From assembly GCA_007120055.1 (NCBI GenBank), contig SKOL01000116.1, positions 1 through 8,178 of the forward strand: 8,178 nucleotides of DNA. Direction: 5' to 3'. Of this stretch, positions 1-5,164 are shown piece after piece; within the stretch, counting starts at the first letter, position 1, and every line of letters starts with the position of its first letter. A program made the position numbers and the translations under genes. The notes below the pieces were generated by a model that searched no databases, had not been told where the DNA came from, and worked only from the letters and a program-made list of their open reading frames with translations. Origin of the DNA: Anaerobacillus sp. (GTDB taxonomy: Bacteria > Bacillota > Bacilli > Bacillales_H > Anaerobacillaceae).

Positions 1-617
1 CATTTGTTCTATAATTACTTCTTCAGACATCTCACTATTTTCTAATGAGAGAATTTTGCCAAAATGAAGCGTCGGAGTCCTTCTTTTCTCCACATAATAT
101 TGAATCTCTGCTTTGAAATCTGATTGAGGAATCCGTTTTAAACCATCATCAATCACCCAAATCTCGATATCTTCTTCAGTTGGTTAAGCATATCAAGTAA
201 TTTCTTTTCGTTACTTTTTTGAACTCCTATTTTAAAAGGATAAAAATCGGGGGTCATTTCGATGCGCAATTGCTTAGAATTTAATTTGACGTTCAGCCGC
301 AAAGCGGTATAGATCGATTCGTAATAAGGTTCATGGAAATAACGAACTTCCTGAAGCTCAACAAAACCTTTTCGACCGTAGTTCGCTTTTTTATCCTTAT
401 ATTTAGGATTTTTCGCATCAGCAACCGTTGTTTTTAATGTACTTTCATAGCCATGAACTAAATAGTGACTAAGTTCTTGTGCGTTTGTTTTATATGTATC
501 AATAAATTCATCAATAATTTGTCTAAGCTTCGGCTGTACTTCACTTAAAATCTTTTGGCTACGCTCACCAGCATCATCCATATTATTAATTTCCAACCAA
601 CGTCTTATATCGATCAT
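1..617 (-). pseudogene. Unrecognised gene, broken by a frameshift, 3' end outside window
   Basis: I do not recognise this protein. The ATG at 617 has a good Shine-Dalgarno sequence (AGGAGG, 5 nt spacing). The first reading frame runs to a TGA at 153-155. Near 182-180 the coding sense moves to another frame, which stays open to position 1 (it begins TEEDIEIWVIDDGLKRIPQS). Restoring one base there would join the two into an ORF of more than 200 aa. The visible protein is charged, with a helical N-terminal part (about residues 10-60), a Lys-rich middle (residues 65-85) and an alternating hydrophobic/charged second half. No signal peptide, membrane segment or catalytic motif is visible. It lies downstream of a decayed mobile-DNA region and is probably not co-transcribed with the genes beyond. 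The break could be a real mutation or a sequencing error; the continuous sense after the shift shows it is recent or artefactual. Confidence 0.6.
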
Positions 618-830
618 ATTGCCCTCCTATCGGTGACTAAGTTCTCGCAATGTCAGGAGAATGACACTCTTCTCAAACAATTCCCCCTCAGTATCCTTCT
701 CCCACTATATTTTTCCATTATCATAACACGTATTCGACAGAAAGGTGGAAGAACCTGCAAAAAAGCAGCAAAGACATTTACAGATTTTTAATAGTCCCAC
801 TTACAAGCACGCGTTCACCGTTTGTGATAA

Positions 831-842
831 GAACGAATGTTC
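831..842. promoter_or_regulatory. LexA/DinR-type SOS box
   Basis: GAACGAATGTTC matches the core of the Gram-positive SOS operator, GAAC-N4-GTTC, including purine-N-purine-pyrimidine in the centre. A possible -35 (TTGTGA, 823-828 region) precedes it and AT-rich -10-like sequence (TATACATAAT) follows, so the site could sit in a plus-strand promoter. The first plus-strand reading frame downstream is only a gene remnant (915-1004), so the box may be an orphan. It is symmetric and lies about 210 bp upstream of the broken gene starting at 617 on the minus strand. Chance occurrence of the 8 fixed bases in 8 kb is possible. Confidence 0.45.
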
Positions 843-914
843 TCAATATACATAATTTAACCTCTTCAGATTTTACCGACTCATATGATAAAATTAAGAA
901 AGAAGGTATAAGTT

Positions 915-1004
915 GTGAAGTATTATGTTGATTTTGACTCATTATGGAAGGATGTTATCGAAGACTTTTTTGAGGTTAAAAAACTGAAAAAAGAACAAGA
1001 ATAA
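915..1004 (+). pseudogene. Rpn/PD-(D/E)XK nuclease-transposase, N-terminal remnant
   Basis: A 29-codon frame from a GTG with a weak upstream GAAGG reads KYYVDFDSLWKDVIEDFFE, then EVKKLKKEQE and a stop. From memory, the first part looks like the opening of the Bacillaceae Rpn-like (recombination-promoting nuclease, PD-(D/E)XK transposase) proteins, which begin with a Tyr/Asp-His/Asp-rich segment and an FFEEF-type helix. The Lys/Glu-rich tail looks like the end of such a protein, so this may be an internally deleted copy. Intact members are about 250-300 aa. A terminator follows 20 bp downstream, as expected for a real former gene. The assignment rests on short motif resemblance only. Confidence 0.4.
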
Positions 1005-1023
1005 GAGTGACGAAAGAAAATTA

Positions 1024-1049
1024 AGAGCGCCTAATGTAGTGCTCTTTTT
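1024..1049 (+). terminator. Rho-independent terminator
   Basis: AGAGCGC (1024-1030) pairs with GTGCTCT (1039-1045) as a 7-bp stem with one G-U pair and an 8-nt loop, followed by TTTTT. It lies 20 bp after the stop of the Rpn remnant at 915-1004 and probably served the original gene. Confidence 0.65.
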
Positions 1050-1060
1050 GCTTTACTAAT

Positions 1061-1345
1061 TTATTTCTGAACTTTCCCGGGAAAGCGCAGGAATAAACAA
1101 TTTGTGACATAATGTACATAAGCTAAAACTTGATCTAAATCATATCGCCTATGGCCTCCAGAGGTACGTTCGGGTTTGATTTTACCTTCTCTTTCCCAGC
1201 GACGTAATGTATCTAATGTTACACCAATTTCTTCAGCGCAAAGACAGTGTTACTTCTTTTGTCACTTAAAGGATTTATGTATTGACCAAGACTTGCCTCA
1301 ATAGCTAAAAAAGTTCAGTCTCTAATGATTCGTGCCTGTCCCCCC
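1061..1345 (-). pseudogene. tnpA: IS607-type serine recombinase TnpA, truncated MerR-like HTH fragment
   Basis: On the minus strand, 1237-1061 reads AEEIGVTLDTLRRWEREGKI then KPERTSGGHRRYDLDQV. This is the MerR-like helix-turn-helix that opens IS607-family TnpA, including the characteristic LRRWEREGKI and GGHRRY segments. The coding sense continues upstream only after frame changes: near 1240 into a frame reading EASLGQYIN, and near 1315 into one reading RHESLETEL. After RRYDLDQV the sequence departs from the family and stops at 1061, so the whole serine-resolvase catalytic domain (normally about 140 further residues) is missing. No TnpB is present. It is a dead fragment lying antiparallel between the two Rpn remnants, and a partial REP-like sequence borders its 5' end. 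Confidence 0.75.
1072..1085. repeat. Perfect 14-bp palindrome
   Basis: CTTTCCCGGGAAAG is a perfect inverted repeat with no spacer, unusually GC-rich in its centre for this window. It lies at the 3' edge of the TnpA fragment, at the point where homology to the family has already been lost, so it may mark the junction of an old rearrangement. Confidence 0.5.
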
Positions 1346-1346
1346 C
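1332..1346 (-). repeat. Partial REP-like sequence
   Basis: The minus strand reads GGGGGGGACAGGCAC here. The core GGGGGACAGG also occurs in the left arm of the inverted repeat pair at 7807-7950, and the right arm has a close variant. Only about half of the 28-bp unit is present. It borders the start of the TnpA fragment, which suggests a truncated copy left by a rearrangement. Confidence 0.4.
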
Positions 1347-1404
1347 GAAAGTTCTTGTTTCACAGCGATGTTTCACGAAAGTACCAAAACAGAAAATTAT
1401 ATTT

Positions 1405-1434
1405 AACGTGTATCTAACGTGTATTCGACACGTT
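1405..1434. repeat. Short direct and inverted repeat cluster
   Basis: AACGTGTAT occurs at 1405-1413 and again at 1416-1424, 11 bp apart. The second copy also forms a 6-bp inverted repeat, AACGTG/CACGTT, with a 7-nt loop (1416-1434). A related string, AACACGTATTCGACA, lies at 725-739. Both are followed by an AAAAAGCAGCA string (759-770 and 1440-1450), so the two places look like diverged copies of one dispersed element. Confidence 0.4.
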
Positions 1435-1501
1435 ATTGGAAAAAGCAGCATTTTGTTAAAGTTTCCTTAAAAGTATAATAAATTTCCTCAATTACATTTA
1501 C

Positions 1502-1729
1502 GAACGTAAAAATGTACTCACATTCAACTATTACACACTACAATTGAAACGCAAAAACTGGCGTGACTTTATAAATAAACGAAATGAAGCTGCTCTTGCT
1601 TTGCTTGGAAAGATGGGCTATGATGATCACGAAAAAGGGAAAATCAAACTTGTTTTTTACGCGTTTAACGAATTACAAAGGGTTGAGGACATACGTTCCG
1701 TTATTTCTTCAATTTTAGCAATCCTTTGA
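1502..1729 (+). pseudogene. Rpn/PD-(D/E)XK nuclease-transposase, C-terminal remnant
   Basis: The frame is open from 1460 to a TGA ending at 1729. From about 1502 it reads ERKNVLTFNYYTLQLKRKNW, then RDFINKRNEAALALLGKMGY. This resembles, from memory, the middle to C-terminal part of Bacillaceae Rpn-type PD-(D/E)XK nuclease/transposase proteins, where a Tyr-rich strand (YTLQLKK.NW) is followed by an AALL.KMGY helix. No start codon with a ribosome binding site is present; the TTG at 1544 lies inside the homologous stretch. The nuclease active-site half is missing. The last 15 residues come from a dispersed repeat (see 1687-1757) rather than from the original gene. It lies on the same strand as the N-terminal remnant at 915-1004, with the TnpA fragment between. 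Confidence 0.5.
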
Positions 1730-1757
1730 CTTTTACGGACATCTATTCCTTTAATTT
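1687..1757. repeat. Two direct repeat units 50 bp apart
   Basis: GGACATACGTTCCGTTATTT (1687-1706) and GGACATCTATTCC-TTTAATTT (1737-1757) are diverged copies of one unit, starting exactly 50 bp apart. Each has a GGA...TCC inverted core. Units of this kind (a GGACAT..GTTCC core with an AT-rich ATTT flank) are familiar as dispersed intergenic repeats in Bacillaceae. They lie downstream of the methyltransferase gene and supply the false 3' end of the Rpn remnant. Confidence 0.45.
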
Positions 1758-1794
1758 GAAAAAATATGTTTCTTGTAATAACGAGTCAGTAAAG

Positions 1795-2700
1795 CTATTT
1801 CTCCAGAACAAAAAAACCATGATACCAGCCATCTTTTTTGATTGATGCAAGATCCTGTTCGTGAAAGTATTTTTTTAAATTTGCAAAAAAAGTCTCCGCT
1901 TGATCATTTCCAAGTTGTTGTATTAAATAATTTGAAGAAAATCCATGTATAAAGTTAAAGATTTGTTCGGCGTCTTCTTCGACTAAATCTTCTTTCATTA
2001 ATTGTGCGTGCAAAACTTTAAAGCCTACTCCTTCAGCGATTTCTATGACTTCTTCTAATTCTGGATAAAATAATGGATAAACGATTTCCTTACAATGTTC
2101 ACGGAAGTTCTCCCTAAGAATTTCGTTTATAGTACGGTACACATTGAATAATTGGTGATTTAAACCAAATTGCAAAAATGCTTTCCCGCCAGGAGCTAAA
2201 AATCGATAAATATTGTTAAAAGATACTTTATAATTAGATAAGCCCCAATTTTTATACTCTTCTTTTACACGCTGTTCAAAGAAATAATATAGGATGTGTT
2301 CCTGCACAAGTAACCGTTCCGGAACTTTTGGCATCCAATGTAATACTTCATTTGAAAAGATATAATCATATTCGTCAAGCTTAAGTGGATGATAAATATC
2401 GTTTTGTATAAATGAAATATTCTTATACTTGAATTTAGCTTTCGTTAATGCATCTTGGTCAACATCCATACCTGTAATTTTTACATTATGTTTGTTTAGT
2501 GAGTTATAAATTTCATTTGTCAAATTTCCAGGTCCGCAACCAATATCAAGTAATTTCGTTGGGATGTTTCCTCGATTTACTATATGGCTTTCTAAAATAG
2601 ATAAGATCCGCTTTCCGATTGAAAATTGAGATAGTGATTTTGTATCATAGTTATGATCCATAAAAAAATTACTACTTATTTTTTTCTCAGCTGATTCCAT
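1795..2700 (-). CDS. Class I SAM-dependent methyltransferase
   Basis: A soluble Rossmann-fold methyltransferase of about 301 aa. Motif I (LLDIGCGPGN, about residues 50-59) binds SAM. An acidic strand end (GMDVD, about 77-81) should hold the ribose, ND at about 100-101 fits the adenine-contact position, and IFSNEVLHWM (about 114-123) is the post-motif strand seen in BioC and trans-aconitate methyltransferase relatives. LAPGGKAFLQFG (about 168-179) is the standard strand 5 motif. Between HWMP and LAPGG there is a longer than usual segment rich in Tyr, Phe and charge (about 127-165), possibly a lid that sets substrate choice. The substrate cannot be told. I chose the ATG at 2700: a GGGAG Shine-Dalgarno lies 5 nt upstream, overlapping the upstream gene's stop. 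A TTG at 2715 would add five residues translated from that site. It starts 8 bp after the HEPN-like gene ends and must be co-transcribed with it. Confidence 0.85.
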   Translation of the reverse strand: MESAEKKISSNFFMDHNYDTKSLSQFSIGKRILSILESHIVNRGNIPTKLLDIGCGPGNLTNEIYNSLNKHNVKITGMDVDQDALTKAKFKYKNISFIQNDIYHPLKLDEYDYIFSNEVLHWMPKVPERLLVQEHILYYFFEQRVKEEYKNWGLSNYKVSFNNIYRFLAPGGKAFLQFGLNHQLFNVYRTINEILRENFREHCKEIVYPLFYPELEEVIEIAEGVGFKVLHAQLMKEDLVEEDAEQIFNFIHGFSSNYLIQQLGNDQAETFFANLKKYFHEQDLASIKKDGWYHGFFVLEK

Positions 2701-2708
2701 TTTTCTCC

Positions 2709-3947
2709 CTACCAATCAAATTCAAATTTTTCTTCTTCCGAATCTTCTTTCATTATTGATTTGTACACTGCAACGATGTCTTCAAGGTCTTCTTCAGGAA
2801 TTCCTACGTGTGGAAATAATTTAGAAATTTTCTCAATATATTGGGTTATATTACTTTCTGTCAATTGACTATTTCTTTCTAACAATATTTGTTTGATCAT
2901 ATCCGCTGTAATGACCGTACCAGAATTAAAAAAGTCATTATATATTTTTCTTAATATCGATAAGTTTGTTCCATACAAATGTAAATACTCCTGATTACTA
3001 CTATGTATTTTCGGATGTGAACCGAAGATCCATGCATGCCCAATATCAGGATTTTTACTATTGTACATGATGATTAAGTTAATTAAATTAATCGATTGTT
3101 CAGGCTTGATCTTTGTCATAGAGTTTGACGTTTTAAAGACACTAAAAAAAGCTTTTTGATTTAAGCAATCCTTATATTTGGGGAACAAACTAAATAAAAA
3201 CCATAATAACTTCAAATTACTTTGATCACTACTGTCGAAACTTATGACTCTTCGTAAAGTGAGCTTTTCTTCTTTTATCATTTCATTCACTTTATTCCAA
3301 TACATCAAAATTGGTCTCTTGTTTGTTTTTTGAGGAATTTTCTCCGATAAGTATGTCACGTCTAACAAGTCAATGTCTTCATTGTTTAACACTTCATTCA
3401 AAGATTCATATAATTGTACTTCTCCTACAATTTTTTGAAAATTAAATGTTTCAAACTTTGAAACTACTTTAAAATCATTCTTTTTTATCAGTTTAAAGTC
3501 ATGTAAAAATAACTTTAGTAACTCAAGGTGAACCTTTACAAATTGGCGATCAATTTTCGGGGCAATCTGACTATTAGATTCAGGGTGAACAACTTGGTTT
3601 CTAGCAGAAGTAATTTCACTTAAATTGTCCAATAATGTACTTTTTTTATACTTACTGCCGTTATTTATGATTGAATATACTTCTTCAATAAACTTAGTAT
3701 TTCTAATAAAGGTAATATATTTTCCAAATGTGCATGAATAGATTTTTATTTGGTTTTCCCTTAAAAAATCAATTAAATTCTCAGGCTCTTCTAATCTACC
3801 TAAATAAGTTTTGTATAAATGGCTGATCGATAAACCATATATAGTGACGATTACTTGTAAACTATTATCAAAGTTATTTACTTTTACCATTTCTTCTGCT
3901 TTACCTAATTCTTTTTCAATTATCATTAAGTCCTTATCCATGAACAA
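2709..3947 (-). CDS. HEPN-motif protein with unrecognised C-terminal half
   Basis: About 412 aa, cytoplasmic. The N-terminal 160 residues are helical and include RNQVVH (about residues 116-121). This is an RX4H motif of the HEPN superfamily, whose active members cut RNA; it is preceded by an Asp/Asn-rich helix as in that fold. Residues about 195-345 look like a separate alpha/beta domain (RPILMYWNKV, LTLRRVISFD, GHAWIFG, EYLHLYG) that I cannot assign. It may be a degenerate phospholipase-D-like or sensor fold, as no HKD motif is seen. The C-terminus is acidic (EDSEEEKFEFDW). The TTG at 3947 lies 8 nt after a GGAGGGGG Shine-Dalgarno (3963-3956). The ATG at 3941 is 14 nt away, and the ATG at 3980 would translate the ribosome binding site itself (EGE). 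It lies 212 bp after the HEPN-TIR gene and just before the methyltransferase, suggesting one accessory unit. Exact role unknown. Confidence 0.7.
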   Translation of the reverse strand: MFMDKDLMIIEKELGKAEEMVKVNNFDNSLQVIVTIYGLSISHLYKTYLGRLEEPENLIDFLRENQIKIYSCTFGKYITFIRNTKFIEEVYSIINNGSKYKKSTLLDNLSEITSARNQVVHPESNSQIAPKIDRQFVKVHLELLKLFLHDFKLIKKNDFKVVSKFETFNFQKIVGEVQLYESLNEVLNNEDIDLLDVTYLSEKIPQKTNKRPILMYWNKVNEMIKEEKLTLRRVISFDSSDQSNLKLLWFLFSLFPKYKDCLNQKAFFSVFKTSNSMTKIKPEQSINLINLIIMYNSKNPDIGHAWIFGSHPKIHSSNQEYLHLYGTNLSILRKIYNDFFNSGTVITADMIKQILLERNSQLTESNITQYIEKISKLFPHVGIPEEDLEDIVAVYKSIMKEDSEEEKFEFDW

Positions 3948-3955
3948 TTTAAATT

Positions 3956-3963
3956 CCCCCTCC
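3956..3963 (-). promoter_or_regulatory. Ribosome binding site that sets the TTG start
   Basis: GGAGGGGG on the minus strand. It lies 8 nt before TTG 3947 and 14 nt before ATG 3941, and sits inside the longer reading frame that begins at ATG 3980. It therefore argues for the TTG and against the 3980 start. Confidence 0.65.
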
Positions 3964-4038
3964 AACAATAAAAGCAGCATGATGATGAATCCCCCATCAC
4001 CACCTAGGATGAAAAGAGTATGCTTCGTTCCATATCTT

Positions 4039-4053
4039 CACAATATAATTGTG
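4039..4053. promoter_or_regulatory. Palindrome over a possible promoter, candidate operator
   Basis: CACAATATAATTGTG is a perfect inverted repeat (6-bp arms, 3-bp centre) in the gap before the HEPN-motif gene. On the minus strand it covers TATATT (4047-4042), a 5/6 match to a -10 box. A TTGCCA (4072-4067) lies upstream with a long 19-bp spacer. A repressor bound here would block transcription of the HEPN-motif and methyltransferase genes. The weak spacer makes the promoter uncertain; the palindrome itself is plain. Confidence 0.4.
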
Positions 4054-4159
4054 GTCAGTTGTTAATTGGCAATTTTCCTGAGTTTATCAACCTTATTAAA
4101 TTTAGTACTCAGTTAATTTTAGTTATGACGCAACCATCAATTGTCCTTGCGGCTTATAC

Positions 4160-5134
4160 TTATTGAGTCACACTCTCCTGTTCCTTTTTTAAATCCTTCT
4201 TTTTTACTTTAGCCCAAGCATTGATATAATCAAAGAACATTGTAAAATCTCGGGAATTTTCATTTAGTTCAGAGAACTCTAAAACAGGATAAGTATTCCA
4301 ATTTCGATCAAATATCCCATCACTATAGAGATCCTTCTGGCATAATACAAAAATTTCTTTGTCTAGAGCATTAGCCATTCCTGCTTCTAGGTGAAGCCAG
4401 CCTGATGTGTATTTACGATGTGTTTCTGTAAGTTCTTTTTTAGACCCTTCTTTATCTTTAATATAGTATGCATTACTTCTTTCTAACCCAAGTACAATTA
4501 ACGCCTCGCAATTAAGTATCTCTTCCCTTACTCGCTTTAATGGGTCTTTCCCATCATAAAAGTTAAATGTACACCTTACTGGGCGAACTCCTAACATCTT
4601 TAACTTTTGCATAAACCCATTTAAAAAATATCTTTGTTTTTCATTATCAGCATTTAGGGTACTAATAAAAACAGGAATCAGTTCGTCTTCATTAACAGTT
4701 TCTTCATTTACTAAATGACTTTTTGAAATAGGTGCTACTTGCTCACAATACCAATCTAGGATAACACCAAGATTTGAATAAATACTGCTTGCATCATTTT
4801 GTAGAGTGTTTTTCCCCAGACCTGTGTCATGTACTAAACGATTTCTAATATTACGAATATCATCGCACCTTTTTGTAATATCATCTAACGGCTTTTCGTT
4901 TCCAGCTCTTATTTTTTGAATATAAGCATTTAAATCTTTTTTACTCGGGGGAGAAATTCCTAATCTTTCCATAAACTCAACTAAAAAGGATTCTAAAAAT
5001 ACACTCCCCCATATTGCTGCTTCGTAATAGCTGTCATTTTGAAATGCATTATAACCATTTGAATAATGTTCAAAAACTTCTTTTGATATATGCTTCTGGT
5101 ACTTATCATTTTTATTTCCTGAATCAAAACTCAA
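4160..5134 (-). CDS. HEPN plus TIR/deoxyribosyltransferase-like effector
   Basis: 324 aa, cytoplasmic, two domains. Residues about 15-135 form a helical HEPN-like domain. RNIRNRLVH (94-102) carries the RX4H motif (R97-H102) typical of HEPN ribonucleases, and a Glu-rich helix precedes it (about 38-57). Residues about 150-285 form an alpha/beta nucleotide-handling domain: strand IPVFIST (153-159), helix with EKQRYFLNGF, PLKRVREEILNCEALIVLGL (198-217), then SGWLHLEAGMANALDKEIFVL (244-264). A conserved Glu (E250) inside a W..xE.gmA.a.....vl pattern is a hallmark of TIR, NDT and SLOG-like domains that cleave NAD+ or nucleotides. The start is TTG at 5134: GGAGGAG lies 9 nt upstream and no ATG fits. 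It starts 30 bp after the DHH-CorA gene, so the two form an operon. The combination suggests an abortive-infection effector; the enzymatic activity is inferred. Confidence 0.75.
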   Translation of the reverse strand: MSFDSGNKNDKYQKHISKEVFEHYSNGYNAFQNDSYYEAAIWGSVFLESFLVEFMERLGISPPSKKDLNAYIQKIRAGNEKPLDDITKRCDDIRNIRNRLVHDTGLGKNTLQNDASSIYSNLGVILDWYCEQVAPISKSHLVNEETVNEDELIPVFISTLNADNEKQRYFLNGFMQKLKMLGVRPVRCTFNFYDGKDPLKRVREEILNCEALIVLGLERSNAYYIKDKEGSKKELTETHRKYTSGWLHLEAGMANALDKEIFVLCQKDLYSDGIFDRNWNTYPVLEFSELNENSRDFTMFFDYINAWAKVKKKDLKKEQESVTQ

Positions 5135-5143
5135 TTTTAAACT

Positions 5144-5152
5144 CTCCTCCTC
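5144..5152 (-). promoter_or_regulatory. Ribosome binding site that sets a TTG start
   Basis: GAGGAGGAG on the minus strand in the 30-bp gap after the DHH-CorA gene. Its GGAGGAG ends 9 nt before TTG 5134. The strength of the site supports translation of the HEPN-TIR gene from that non-ATG codon. Confidence 0.65.
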
Positions 5153-5164
5153 ATAATATGATAT

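Larger units (their letters stand above)
618..1794. other. Gene-free stretch of decayed mobile DNA
   Basis: Nearly 1.2 kb without an intact gene. From low to high coordinates it holds a LexA-type SOS box (831-842), an N-terminal remnant of an Rpn-type nuclease (915-1004, plus strand), a terminator (1024-1049), a truncated frameshifted IS607-type TnpA (1061-1345, minus strand), a partial REP-like sequence (1332-1346), a short repeat cluster (1405-1434), a C-terminal Rpn remnant (about 1502-1729, plus strand) and two short direct repeats (1687-1757). The short open frames that remain do not have gene-like starts. It lies between the accessory gene block and the frameshifted gene at 617-1, and looks like an insertion and deletion hot spot. 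Confidence 0.7.

Noticed and set aside
555..791. Plus-strand open frame of 78 codons
   Set aside because: It overlaps the start and ribosome binding site of the minus-strand gene at 617, has no ribosome binding site of its own and low-complexity protein sequence.
1072..1085. CTTTCCCGGGAAAG palindrome as a terminator or IS end
   Set aside because: It has no loop and no T run, and IS607 elements have no terminal inverted repeats; kept only as a palindrome.
1405..1434. Short repeats as a CRISPR remnant
   Set aside because: Units of 9 bp spaced by 2 bp are far too short, there are only two copies and no cas gene is present.
2698..2715. TTG 2715 as the methyltransferase start
   Set aside because: It would translate the GGGAG ribosome binding site; ATG 2700 has correct spacing to it.
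3811..4065. Plus-strand open frame of 84 codons
   Set aside because: It is antisense to the start of the HEPN-motif gene and its C-terminal half comes from the non-coding gap.
4078..4112. CTGAGT/ACTCAG inverted repeat followed by TTAATTTT, as a terminator
   Set aside because: The 6-bp stem has a 23-nt loop and no proper T run; too weak to call.
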